A DNA stretch of 64,000 nucleotides from Gammaproteobacteria bacterium. Lineage in GTDB: Bacteria > Pseudomonadota > Gammaproteobacteria > Arenicellales > UBA868. The translations under genes were made by a program, and so were the position numbers. The notes beneath the pieces were generated by a model, which worked only from the letters and a program-made list of their open reading frames with translations, had not been told where the DNA came from and made no database searches. Of this stretch, positions 17,738-26,652 are shown piece by piece. The DNA is taken from contig JAKUQS010000004.1 in the NCBI GenBank assembly GCA_022451485.1, positions 1 to 64,000 of the forward strand. Direction: 5' to 3'. The first letter of the stretch is position 1; each line of letters begins with the position of its first letter.

Positions 17738-19072
17738 CTATGCGGTAACCTTATGATAAACCGGTCCTGAAACGGACACATCAGTCTCGGACATGACAAC
17801 GGCCAGTTGCACCGCAGTTATCGCATCACTCGCCGCCGCATCGTCACGAGCATGGACCTGACACAGCACATCGCCGGCGTGAAACATTTGCCCTACTCGC
17901 GGCAAGTTCGACAATCCAACGGCTGGATCGACCCGGTCGTTAATCTGCAGACGACCTCCACCCAGTTGAACTACGATCTCGCCCAGTTGGCGGGCATCAA
18001 GCGTGTTGACCACGCCCGTGTGCGCCGCTATTACTGGACGAACGCAAGGCGCGGTAGGCAATCGACGGTGGCCCGCAGTCAGCAGGTCTCGTGGGCCTCC
18101 CAACGCCGCCACCATCGCCTCAAATCGTTCTGCTGCCGCTCCACTATCCAGTACTTGCTGCAAGCGCTGGTGCGCAACCGATGAATTCGATGCCAACCCG
18201 GTCATGCCCAACAGCTCTGCACCAAGTGCCAGCACGACGGTGTGCAGACGTCTATCACGGTAACGACCCGTCAGATAGTCAATCGCGCTTCGCACTTCCA
18301 GTGCATTACCGGCGGTGTTCCCTAATGGCTCATTCATATCAGTCAACAGGGCAGTCGTATCAAGATTCAGTTGCCGTGCCACACGGACAATAGATGTCGC
18401 GAGTGTCTCGGCCGCTGTCATATTCGAGGCAAACGCGCCGTTACCCACTTTGATATCCATTACCAGCGCCGAAAGACCCGCCGCTAGTTTCTTCGAAAGA
18501 ATCGAAGCTGTAATAAGAGGAATTGATTCTACCGTTGCCGTAACATCCCGCACGGCATAAAACTTGCGATCAGCCGGGGCCAATTCGTCTGACTGCCCAA
18601 CAATTGCGCAGCCCGTCCGAACCACCGTATCCATAAAACGTCTCTTGTCCGGGTGAATGGCATAACCGGGAATACTGGCAAGTTTGTCGAGTGTTCCACC
18701 TGTGTGCCCCAACCCGCGCCCCGAAATCATTGGTACATGGGCATTACAAGCAGCCAACATGGGCGCTAAAACCAAACTCACGGTATCGCCCACACCCCCA
18801 GTCGAATGTTTATCAATCACGGGGCCACGCAACTGGTCCAGTGGCCATGCCATAACAGTACCCGAATCTCGCATGGCAGCTGTTAGCGCCACACATTCAT
18901 CAATCACCATGCCACGGAGAAACACTGCCATAGCAAAGGCTGCGATCTGACCTTCACTAGCCGTGCCATCAACGACTGCAGTTACCATATTTCCAATCGA
19001 TGCTGTGTCGAGTTGTTCACCGTCGCGCTTGCGTCGAATCACATCCAATGGTGACTGGCGAGTCGCAATCAT
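17738..19072 (-). CDS. deoA: Thymidine phosphorylase DeoA
   Basis: Pyrimidine-nucleoside phosphorylase of 444 residues that splits thymidine or deoxyuridine with phosphate into base and deoxyribose-1-phosphate. KHSTGGVGDTVSLVLAPM near 88-105, SGRGLGHTGGTLDKLASIPG near 117-136 (phosphate site and family signature) and the C-terminal PYNP domain are all present, with the usual length. Purine nucleoside phosphorylase lies 46 bases upstream on the same strand, so the two form a nucleoside-breakdown operon. No deoC, deoB or deoR is in the window. Confidence 0.94.
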   Translation of the reverse strand: MIATRQSPLDVIRRKRDGEQLDTASIGNMVTAVVDGTASEGQIAAFAMAVFLRGMVIDECVALTAAMRDSGTVMAWPLDQLRGPVIDKHSTGGVGDTVSLVLAPMLAACNAHVPMISGRGLGHTGGTLDKLASIPGYAIHPDKRRFMDTVVRTGCAIVGQSDELAPADRKFYAVRDVTATVESIPLITASILSKKLAAGLSALVMDIKVGNGAFASNMTAAETLATSIVRVARQLNLDTTALLTDMNEPLGNTAGNALEVRSAIDYLTGRYRDRRLHTVVLALGAELLGMTGLASNSSVAHQRLQQVLDSGAAAERFEAMVAALGGPRDLLTAGHRRLPTAPCVRPVIAAHTGVVNTLDARQLGEIVVQLGGGRLQINDRVDPAVGLSNLPRVGQMFHAGDVLCQVHARDDAAASDAITAVQLAVVMSETDVSVSGPVYHKVTA

Positions 19073-19118
19073 GACTGGAACTTGGTTCCAGCAACCGAAA
19101 CTCTGCGATCTAGCCCCG

Positions 19119-19955
19119 TCAGCAACCTGTGACCTCCGTATCGTTCAGCAAGGTGAAGAACCTATCTAACAACCTCACCATGTCGGGCACCGCCTGCTGA
19201 CCACTCGCGAGTGTTCCTTCATGTGATAGCACTCCAGAATCAAGCCCCGCAGCAAAATTGGTAATCACGGCCAGCGCCGCAACTCGTAAGCCGCAGTGCC
19301 GGGCCACCAGACATTCAGGCACGGTCGACATCCCCACCGCATCCGCGCCAAGGAATTGGAACGCACGAATTTCAGCCGGCGTTTCAAAATTTGGACCCAA
19401 GCTCCATAGATAAACCCCCTGGTGCCAATCCACATGACCTTCTACAGCCGCTTGTTCGAGCAATGACCGCAAACGAGCATCATAAGCCTCCGTCAGATCA
19501 ACGAAGCGAGGACCGACATCGTTATCATTTGGCCCCATCAAGGGACTAAGGCCGGACCAGTTAATATGATCGGTAAAACACATCAAGTGTCCTGGCGCCA
19601 TCGCTGGGTTGAGACTTCCCGCTGCGCAAGTCAATAACAACATTTCACAGCCTGCTGACTTCAGTGCGCGTATCGGAAGTCGCATCTGGCTCGGGTCACC
19701 ACCTTCGTAAGCATGCGCCCGGCCCTGGAGGCACGCAATTCGTACGCCGTTCCACTCGCCAAGCACTAACTGCCCTTGATGGCCCTCGACACTCGGGATC
19801 GGGAATCCCGGTAGCGCGTCATAAGCAATAGCAGCGGCTTGATCGAACGAATCAACAACTGTTTCAAGACCACTGCCGAGCACCAACCCGACCCGCGGCA
19901 GGTACCCCCTAGCTAACGCCCGTATCTCATCTGCGGCTGGATGAAAATCATTCAT
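19119..19955 (-). CDS. punA: Purine nucleoside phosphorylase (trimeric, class I)
   Basis: Phosphorylase of 278 residues releasing purine base and (deoxy)ribose-1-phosphate. GLVLGSGLETVVDSF near 23-37 is the phosphate-binding loop, HEG-type VEGHQGQLVLGEW near 57, GRAHAYEGGDP near 77, SLGPNFETPAEIRAF near 186 and GMSTVPECLVARH near 208 match class I trimeric PNPs that prefer guanosine and inosine. It heads the operon with deoA. The FabD-like gene starts divergently about 100 to 160 bases away. Confidence 0.93.
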   Translation of the reverse strand: MNDFHPAADEIRALARGYLPRVGLVLGSGLETVVDSFDQAAAIAYDALPGFPIPSVEGHQGQLVLGEWNGVRIACLQGRAHAYEGGDPSQMRLPIRALKSAGCEMLLLTCAAGSLNPAMAPGHLMCFTDHINWSGLSPLMGPNDNDVGPRFVDLTEAYDARLRSLLEQAAVEGHVDWHQGVYLWSLGPNFETPAEIRAFQFLGADAVGMSTVPECLVARHCGLRVAALAVITNFAAGLDSGVLSHEGTLASGQQAVPDMVRLLDRFFTLLNDTEVTGC

Positions 19956-19997
19956 TATCCAACAGTGGCCATGTCATGTAGGTCTCGATGTAATTCA

Positions 19998-20025
19998 TTC
20001 AACTTGTCCCCTGGCATTCTATAAT
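19998..20025 (+). promoter_or_regulatory. Candidate sigma70 promoter for the FabD-like gene
   Basis: TTCAAC (19998-20003) and a perfect TATAAT (20020-20025) are separated by 16 bases, in the divergent gap between punA and the FabD-like gene. Transcription would begin near 20032, a short distance before either candidate start codon (20054 or 20114). Confidence 0.5.
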
Positions 20026-20113
20026 CACACCAGCGCACCGTTGGCATTTAACCATGTCAGCGGGCAAGACAGGCACTACGGATCACACTCCTATCAATAA
20101 CCACCTAACGTCT

Positions 20114-21088
20114 ATGAACAAGCCATCTTTTTTATTCCTGTTTCCTGGCCAAGGCGCTCAATATTCGAGCATGGGCAGCGATCTTCATGCCGAGCATGAA
20201 ATTGTCCGCCATACATACGAAGAAGCCGTTGACGTGCTCGGTTACGACATTACTCACCTTTCGTTCGCCGACCCAGATGGAAAAATCAACCTAACACGTT
20301 ATACACAACCGGCCATCCTCACACACTCCGTGGCCTGCCTACGGCTTTTCTCAGAACTCACCGAGGGTCAACTCTCGCCGGATGTCACTGCAGGCCACAG
20401 CCTCGGTGAATACACCGCTTTGGTCGCTGCGAATGTACTCGATTTCGCGTCGGCGCTTAGACTAGTCAGCACACGGGGCGAACTGATGGGTACTCACGGT
20501 GATGGCGAAATGGAAGCCCTACCACTCGATGTAGAAGCAGCGGCTAAGTTGGCTGAAAAACACTATTGCGCAATTGCCGCCTGTAACCTGCCAGAACAAA
20601 TTGTCGTCGGAGGCCACGCTGAAGACTTGGACAACCTTGCTCACGAGTTGACCGAGCTCTATCCAAAAAAGCGATCGACACGACTCAAAACTGAAGGAGC
20701 TTTCCACACTTACTTGATGATTGAGGCCGCAAAACGTTTTCGTCCTGTATTAGAGGACACCGTATTTCAAATCACTGATATCCAGGTATTGTCCAACTAC
20801 ACAGGAGATTTCCATGAATCAAACAGTGCCAGCATCCGTTCGCGCCTCTTCCTACAATTATTCCATCCCGTGTTGTGGCACCAGAATCTCTTAAACGCCA
20901 TCCAGCTTGGGGTAACAACAGTCATCGAATTTGGAGGCGGTATCGGTAAAGGCACTACTCCCGCCGAGAAAAATCCAAATATAGCCGGGATCTTTAAACG
21001 AGCCTTCCGCGGAGCAGAACGGGTTCCCACATATCATTCCGTAATTAATATAGGAACGCTTGAACAAACCTTGGCAGCCCTGAAATAG
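20114..21088 (+). CDS. Orphan FabD-like acyl (malonyl) transferase
   Basis: Acyltransferase of 324 residues from ATG 20114 (an in-frame ATG at 20054 would add 20 hydrophilic residues). LFPGQGAQYSSMG is the oxyanion loop, TAGHSLGEYTAL the nucleophile serine, STRGELM keeps the arginine that binds a malonyl carboxylate, and EGAFHTYLM the catalytic histidine. The second half diverges from housekeeping FabD: the tail is VIEFGGGIGKGTTPAEKNP instead of the usual GPGKVL ending. No other fatty-acid or polyketide gene is nearby; it sits alone on the plus strand among nucleoside genes. It is likely a functional transferase, but its acyl partner and carrier protein are unknown. Confidence 0.85.
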   Translation: MNKPSFLFLFPGQGAQYSSMGSDLHAEHEIVRHTYEEAVDVLGYDITHLSFADPDGKINLTRYTQPAILTHSVACLRLFSELTEGQLSPDVTAGHSLGEYTALVAANVLDFASALRLVSTRGELMGTHGDGEMEALPLDVEAAAKLAEKHYCAIAACNLPEQIVVGGHAEDLDNLAHELTELYPKKRSTRLKTEGAFHTYLMIEAAKRFRPVLEDTVFQITDIQVLSNYTGDFHESNSASIRSRLFLQLFHPVLWHQNLLNAIQLGVTTVIEFGGGIGKGTTPAEKNPNIAGIFKRAFRGAERVPTYHSVINIGTLEQTLAALK

Positions 21089-21110
21089 TCTGATACGTGA
21101 AATCAGAAAC

Positions 21111-21506
21111 TCAGTTCAAATGCTCCGGGGTGAAAGAGTAGGGCAGTAACTCCGCCAAAGAAAACACCGCGCGTAAAGCATCAGGGGAATACAGTCGTAT
21201 TGATGTATCAGGAAGGGCAAATTCTGCAATTTTCTGGCGGCAACCGCCACAAGGAGAACAAAGCGCCTCTCCCCTCGCCATCACAGCGACTTCGATTAGT
21301 CTTTGCTCGCCAGCCATCACCATAGCTGCAATCGCACAAGCCTCTGCGCACAACCCTTCCGGGTAAGCAGCATTCTCGAGATTGGTTCCACTATACAACT
21401 CTCCTGATTGGGCTCGCACCACCGCGCCGACCGAGAAATTTGAGTAGGGTGCGTAAGCACGAGACAACGCCGCTCTCAGGGGCTCAAGATATGGATCTTG
21501 GTTCAT
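21111..21506 (-). CDS. cdd: Cytidine deaminase
   Basis: Short, tetrameric-type zinc deaminase of 131 residues converting cytidine and deoxycytidine to uridine forms. YAPYSNFSVGAV near 18-29 binds nucleoside, CAEACAIAAM near 53-62 holds the zinc cysteine and catalytic glutamate, and SPCGGCRQKI near 83-92 the other two zinc cysteines. It converges with the FabD-like gene (22 bases between stops) and is divergent from the ABC ATPase gene. It would feed uridine and deoxyuridine to DeoA-type phosphorolysis. Confidence 0.95.
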   Translation of the reverse strand: MNQDPYLEPLRAALSRAYAPYSNFSVGAVVRAQSGELYSGTNLENAAYPEGLCAEACAIAAMVMAGEQRLIEVAVMARGEALCSPCGGCRQKIAEFALPDTSIRLYSPDALRAVFSLAELLPYSFTPEHLN

Positions 21507-21628
21507 TTCCCATCACTCTCCAAAAACTCCGGCATAATTAATTTGATGGGGCGCGAAAGATTGTGGCTGAGGTGCCATTATATTAAGAATCGACACCCTA
21601 CCAAATTAATCCCTTAAAGGTTGAAACA

Positions 21629-23245
21629 TTGAAGGTATCAAAGCAACCGGACGGTTACGATCCATTAGACCGTAACCAAACCATCCTGCTTCAAGCGCAA
21701 GGAATCAGCAAGGGGTTTCCTGGAGTCTGGGAGCATCTAATTCTTGATCACATCGATTTTGATGTGCGCGCCGGCGAGGTCCATACCCTGCTGGGGGAAA
21801 ACGGTGCAGGAAAAACCGTCATTGCCAATATTCTTTCTGGCTACTATGGAAAAACCGATGGCGAAATACTAGTCAACGGCCAATCGGTAACATTGAACTC
21901 TCCACTGGACGGACTTCGCCACGGTATTGGGATGGTCCATCAGGAATTAATGCTTGTACCCACTTTTACCGTCGCAGAAAATATTATGCTAGGGCTTCAT
22001 GCTCCGGTATTTTCTTTTCGTCGAAAAGTGGTAGAAAAGCAGATACAACACCTGTCGTCCCGCTACGGACTCAAAATTGACCCCACGGCACGTGTTGAAG
22101 CGCTGTCGGCCGGAGAACAACAACGTGTTGAGATCATAAAAGTTTTATTTCATGAGCCGCAGGTCTTGCTGCTCGATGAGCCTACCTCACTCCTCACACC
22201 TCAAGAAGCGGACGATTTGTTTGTCATTCTTCGAGCGATGACTGATGAAGGTAAGGGAATTGTCTTTATCACTCACAAAATGCGTGAGGTATTCGAGGTT
22301 TCAGACCGAGTGACCGTTCTCAAACTAGGCAAGACCTGCGGGACTCGATCCATCACAGAGACCAGCGAAGCTGCACTCACTAGGGAGACATTTGGTGAGA
22401 TTTTACCTACGCATATCGAACGACCGGCTGTTGAGTCGGAAGTCATCGCGCTCGAGGCACGCAACCTAGTGCCTGAAAAAACGAGGCAGGAGCAACAACA
22501 TGAAGGATTTTCAATCGCGCTCCGCCAAGGGGAAATAATCGGTCTGGCCGGCGTGGCAGGCAACGGACAAACCGAGCTCATCGAATGTCTCACGGGACTC
22601 AGGCCAGCGCGACAAGGGCAGATCTTCATCCTCGGCCAAGAAATGAGCGGCGACCCACCTAGGGCCTTCATCGAACAAGGCGTCGCCCACATTCCAGAAC
22701 GACGCCGAGAGATGGGTATTGTTGAAGACATGTTCGTAGCCGAAAACATCGTCCTTAAAGATTACGCTAAAGCGCCATTCTCCAAGTACCGTGTACTTAA
22801 TCATCGAGAGATCACTCGTCATGCACACGACATCGTATCGAAATTTAAGGCACTAGTGCCGGACTTATGGCAAACAGAATCCCGCATTCTTTCTGGTGGC
22901 AACATCCAACGGCTGATCTTAGGTCGGGAAACCTGGAACCAGCCACCAATCATAATTGCGGCTCACCCAACCGAAGGACTGGATGCCAAAGCCATTCGTC
23001 ATACGTGGGAATGTTTCCTCGAACTAAGGGCTATGGGCTCAGCTATCTTAGTCATCTCTGAGGACCTGGACGAAATTCTCTGTCTGGCAGACCGCGTGAG
23101 CGTTGTCCATGAAGGTCGACTTATCGGTAGCATGAATGCAGCGCAGGCCGACCGTCAGACCTTGGGCCAATGGATGACAGGAAGCACCACCGAGACAGCC
23201 AAACGGCCATCACGGAACGCCAGCTATCATACCAATCTCGCCTAA
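21629..23245 (+). CDS. Nucleoside ABC importer, duplicated ATP-binding subunit
   Basis: Sugar/nucleoside-type ABC ATPase of 538 residues with two tandem nucleotide-binding domains. Domain 1 is complete: Walker A GENGAGKT near 57-64, signature LSAGEQQR, Walker B VLLLDEPTS. Domain 2 is the degenerate type usual in this family: GVAGNGQTE in place of Walker A, LSGGNIQRL, and AAHPTEGLD in place of DEPTxGLD. It starts at TTG 21629 behind an AAAGG site. It matches NupO/YufO-like ATPases partnered with BMP-family binding proteins. Oddly, it is on the opposite strand to its permease and binding-protein genes, its stop meeting the permease stop 6 bases away. Confidence 0.92.
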   Translation: MKVSKQPDGYDPLDRNQTILLQAQGISKGFPGVWEHLILDHIDFDVRAGEVHTLLGENGAGKTVIANILSGYYGKTDGEILVNGQSVTLNSPLDGLRHGIGMVHQELMLVPTFTVAENIMLGLHAPVFSFRRKVVEKQIQHLSSRYGLKIDPTARVEALSAGEQQRVEIIKVLFHEPQVLLLDEPTSLLTPQEADDLFVILRAMTDEGKGIVFITHKMREVFEVSDRVTVLKLGKTCGTRSITETSEAALTRETFGEILPTHIERPAVESEVIALEARNLVPEKTRQEQQHEGFSIALRQGEIIGLAGVAGNGQTELIECLTGLRPARQGQIFILGQEMSGDPPRAFIEQGVAHIPERRREMGIVEDMFVAENIVLKDYAKAPFSKYRVLNHREITRHAHDIVSKFKALVPDLWQTESRILSGGNIQRLILGRETWNQPPIIIAAHPTEGLDAKAIRHTWECFLELRAMGSAILVISEDLDEILCLADRVSVVHEGRLIGSMNAAQADRQTLGQWMTGSTTETAKRPSRNASYHTNLA

Positions 23246-23251
23246 GAAAAC

Positions 23252-24154
23252 TTACTCTCGCCGATAGGGCATACCGAGTGCCGCTGGAAAACGCACTCGG
23301 CCAATGACCCCTGCCACGACAAGCAATGTCACGATATAGGGAGCCATGGCAACAAACTGCCAAGGAATAATGTCTTTAATCTTGGGGTAAGTCGAAACCC
23401 ACGTCGCTAATCCATCAAAGAAACCGAATATAAATCCTCCGAGTAGTGCGAGTAGAGGATTGAGACCGCTGAACACCACGGTCGCCAAAGCAATAAAACC
23501 CCGACCCGCCGTTAACTCCTTAGTCACAGCACCAAACCAATCGACACTAAGATAAGCTCCAGCTAAACCTGCGAAGGCACCGGCTGCCAACGCTGTTCCC
23601 AACCGCAGTGCATTGACGTTGATTCCCGCAACATCAGCTGCGGCTGGATTCTCACCAACTGACCGAATACGGATGCCCAACTGAGTACGCCGGAGCATCC
23701 AGTAGACAGCGATAGCAAGGCCAACGGTAAGAAACACCAACGGACTGACGCTGCCGACCCCTAACGAGATCATTTTGACCTGGACGTCGCGCGGTACACT
23801 GTGGAACCCAGGTGCGCCCAGATTAATCAGCATAAACGCGACAAAGCCGAAAGCAAATAGATTGATTCCAACTCCGCTGATTAGCTGACTGCCTCGCCCA
23901 TACGTGCTGATAACACCAAAAATCCCCCCAATCAAAGCCCCAGTCCCTAATCCGGCGAGCAACCCCACCGTTGCACTACCTGAAATTTCTGCGCCCAATG
24001 CCCCGGTGAGGGCGCTCAACAGAAGAATTCCTTCAAGACCGATATTGAATAATCCCGCTGCCTCTTCAATGGTCTCGCCAATTGCAGCGAGTGTGATCGG
24101 CACCATCGCATGAAGAGAAATGAACAAGATTCCCCACAGGTGTTCAACTTCCAT
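23252..24154 (-). CDS. Nucleoside ABC importer, permease subunit (NupQ/YufQ type)
   Basis: Integral membrane protein of 300 residues from ATG 24154, preceded by an AAGAAGG ribosome-binding site. EEAAGLFNIGLEGILLLSAL near 30-49 is the family's conserved first region, and VGENPAAADVAGINV near 189 the EAA-like loop that contacts the ATPase. About eight hydrophobic helices are apparent. Its start overlaps the end of the other permease gene by 11 bases, indicating translational coupling. It is the last gene on this strand before the inverted ATPase gene. Confidence 0.91.
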   Translation of the reverse strand: MEVEHLWGILFISLHAMVPITLAAIGETIEEAAGLFNIGLEGILLLSALTGALGAEISGSATVGLLAGLGTGALIGGIFGVISTYGRGSQLISGVGINLFAFGFVAFMLINLGAPGFHSVPRDVQVKMISLGVGSVSPLVFLTVGLAIAVYWMLRRTQLGIRIRSVGENPAAADVAGINVNALRLGTALAAGAFAGLAGAYLSVDWFGAVTKELTAGRGFIALATVVFSGLNPLLALLGGFIFGFFDGLATWVSTYPKIKDIIPWQFVAMAPYIVTLLVVAGVIGRVRFPAALGMPYRRE

Positions 24155-25223
24155 CGTATACCTTCTTTTTTGCAAATTGCCGCCTAAAGGATCCCAACAT
24201 GTTTCTTAGTTCGGGCACCGCAAGCGTCACGATAATCACGCCTTCGACAACCCGAACCAGCTCCAGAGGCACACCCGGCGAAAACTGCATGACCCTGCCC
24301 CCTGCCATGAGACCGCCGAAAAAGATAGCAGCGACAATAATGCCGATGGGATGGTTTCTGCCAATCATGGCAACACCAATTCCGTCGAAACCGAGGTTGA
24401 TCAACTGCGGCAAGCCACTCAAGACAGCATAGGTCGGGGGCCGCCCCATTACCTGAACTGCACCAGCCAGTCCCGCCGTCGCGCCACCCATCAACAATAC
24501 AGTCAGAATCTGTCTACGGTGACTGATGCCGGCGTAACGTGCCGCTACCGAAGTGTGTCCGCTGACCCTGAGTTCAAATCCCACAGTAGTCCGCCACAAA
24601 ACAAACAACACAGCAACAGCCGCAATGATGGCAATCAGCAACCCATAATTAAGCGTTGTGCCCAACACAATCCGCGCAAGACGAGATGTTTCCACAATGC
24701 TAATCGTTTTCTCACCACGCAACGGGTCTGTTAATACGTGGGCAATCACATAAAGGGCCAAAAAATAGGCGATCCAGTTAAACATAATTGTCGAAATTAC
24801 TTCGTGAACACCGCGAGTCAGTTTCAACAATGCGATAGGCAAACTCCACAACATGCCCGCCAACATTGCCGCACACAAAGCCATCACAATATGTATTGGT
24901 GATGGCAAATGAATCAGGCTAACTGCCACCGCTGCGAGAGCGCCCACATACAGCTGCCCCTCAGCACCGATATTAAACAGTCCGCCGCGCATCGCCACCG
25001 CAAAAGTCAGCGCAGTAAGAATCAACGGTGTCGCGTTTGCAAGAGATTCTGCCCAGCTGTATAAGCTGCCAAAGCTACCCTGGAAAAGCGAGCCATAAGC
25101 GGCCACCGGGTTATAGCCATATCCCAACATGATCACTGCACCGATCATCAGACCAATGACGGCGGCCAACATCGACTCCATGATGGGATGTAAGCGTTTG
25201 ATCAGAGTCGCTCTAGCTATCAT
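24144..25223 (-). CDS. Nucleoside ABC importer, permease subunit (NupP/YufP type)
   Basis: Integral membrane protein of about 359 residues. From ATG 25223 the protein starts IARATLIKRLHPIMESMLAA and enters its first helix; the longer reading frame upstream gives an implausible Cys-rich N-terminus. GYNPVAAYGSLFQGSFG, RGGLFNIGAEGQLYVGALAA and VSGHTSVAARYAGIS are typical of YufP-type permeases. No strong ribosome-binding site is seen before 25223, so a start further inside (25181) is possible. It lies 158 bases after the binding-protein gene on the same strand. Confidence 0.9.
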   Translation of the reverse strand: MIARATLIKRLHPIMESMLAAVIGLMIGAVIMLGYGYNPVAAYGSLFQGSFGSLYSWAESLANATPLILTALTFAVAMRGGLFNIGAEGQLYVGALAAVAVSLIHLPSPIHIVMALCAAMLAGMLWSLPIALLKLTRGVHEVISTIMFNWIAYFLALYVIAHVLTDPLRGEKTISIVETSRLARIVLGTTLNYGLLIAIIAAVAVLFVLWRTTVGFELRVSGHTSVAARYAGISHRRQILTVLLMGGATAGLAGAVQVMGRPPTYAVLSGLPQLINLGFDGIGVAMIGRNHPIGIIVAAIFFGGLMAGGRVMQFSPGVPLELVRVVEGVIIVTLAVPELRNMLGSFRRQFAKKKVYDGS

Positions 25224-25381
25224 CGATGATACGATTGATCCGATGTCTTCGTATGTCCCAACCCGGAATTGACTAAAACACCCGCAGGATAGGTTGACCA
25301 GTTTTCTAAAACAATGACAAAAAATAGGGGAGAAAGACACGCGTCCCCCTCCCCGTCACTGAAACAGAACCCACCGCACTT

Positions 25382-26566
25382 TCAGTCAGGATACTGGGCC
25401 CGTATTGCTTTAATCGAGTCCGCGCACCAGTCACACGGAACCTTCGCTTCGCCAGAACTGATCTTTGCTTCCAATTCTTCGACTGCCTCCCAGATCCAAG
25501 CCGGCACAGCCGCACGCATAGCCTGCCAATTGGCTGTAATCTGGCTTCGATCACTCTCGGAAATCGCACCTCCCTTAATACCAAAATCAATGAAGTCGCC
25601 CAGATCCTGCTGACGGGAAATCGCAATACCCCCGTTACCCGGTCCGAGAATTCTGACGCCACCCTTGAACGACCCATTGGCAACCGACTCGATTGCCGAG
25701 TAAACGCCATAATCCACCCGCTTCATCATGCTAGCTAATACGCGGTGTCCGTCACCGAGATAATCCTGATTCGCATCGACACCAATCATGAACGGCGGTC
25801 CTGCCGACTTGCCTTGTGCCTCAAGGTGTTCGGTAATCGCTTCTAAATCGCCAATGCCTAGGGGTCCCGCGACGTTGTAAATAAGCCCCGCCCCTTGAGC
25901 CAACATAGCCTGCGTTGCCACTTTACCTTTGGCAATATCGCTAAAAGTACCCGTGTAGGTCCAAAGAAGACCTACCTCGGCTGACTTACCAGTCACTTCG
26001 GCATATTTCGCGTTACCCCAGTGAAGGCCAAAACGATATCCTGCTTCAAATTTGTAGAGCACGGGGATTTCAATACCTAACACGACGCCAATCTTGTCGT
26101 ATCCATAATGCGCCGCGACCATTGCACCGAGGGCGCCAACCAAAGCCGAACCCTTGTTCTCTTCAAAACCTACCTCCTGAAGGTTCGGTTTACCCAACCA
26201 AGTCACATCGATGATGGCAAACTTTTGGTCTGGAAATTGATCGGTCACTTCGGCCATGGCATCCGCCAGCAGAAACCCAACACCAATGATGAGATCAAAT
26301 GCCTCCGAGCGCGCGGCATTCTGTAGGTTAGGCAGATAGTCGGCCGCCGAATTACTCTGAATCTCAACCAGCTCCATACCAAATTTGGCGACCGCCTCAT
26401 CGGCCCCCTTAAAACCCATGTCGTTGAACGACAGATCACCTCGTCCTCCCACATCAATCACTAGTGCCACCTTTCCAGCAGCTGCCGCTGTCCCAACCAG
26501 CGGCCCCGCCACCACCGCAAACACCATAAGCAGCACCGCTGCGAGCCGTATATGAAACACTTTCAT
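25382..26566 (-). CDS. BMP-family substrate-binding lipoprotein/periplasmic protein of nucleoside ABC importer
   Basis: Periplasmic binding protein of 394 residues. A signal peptide spans about residues 1-30 (a hydrophobic core followed by GTAAAAG), without a lipobox cysteine, so it is probably soluble. KVALVIDVGGRGDLSFND is the BMP family N-terminal motif, followed by VGFLLADAM, and later VDANQDYLG and KRVDYGVYSAI. BMP proteins bind purine and pyrimidine nucleosides. A strong GGAGGAG site precedes ATG 26566. Permease genes follow after 158 bases; ribokinase lies 86 bases upstream on the same strand. Confidence 0.92.
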   Translation of the reverse strand: MKVFHIRLAAVLLMVFAVVAGPLVGTAAAAGKVALVIDVGGRGDLSFNDMGFKGADEAVAKFGMELVEIQSNSAADYLPNLQNAARSEAFDLIIGVGFLLADAMAEVTDQFPDQKFAIIDVTWLGKPNLQEVGFEENKGSALVGALGAMVAAHYGYDKIGVVLGIEIPVLYKFEAGYRFGLHWGNAKYAEVTGKSAEVGLLWTYTGTFSDIAKGKVATQAMLAQGAGLIYNVAGPLGIGDLEAITEHLEAQGKSAGPPFMIGVDANQDYLGDGHRVLASMMKRVDYGVYSAIESVANGSFKGGVRILGPGNGGIAISRQQDLGDFIDFGIKGGAISESDRSQITANWQAMRAAVPAWIWEAVEELEAKISSGEAKVPCDWCADSIKAIRAQYPD

Positions 26567-26652
26567 TAGATGTCTCCTCCAGGATGATTTTCCCCAACGA
26601 TCACTCTAGCGGTGATCTTACCCCGCATCAACAAATAGCAAACCATAGCGAG

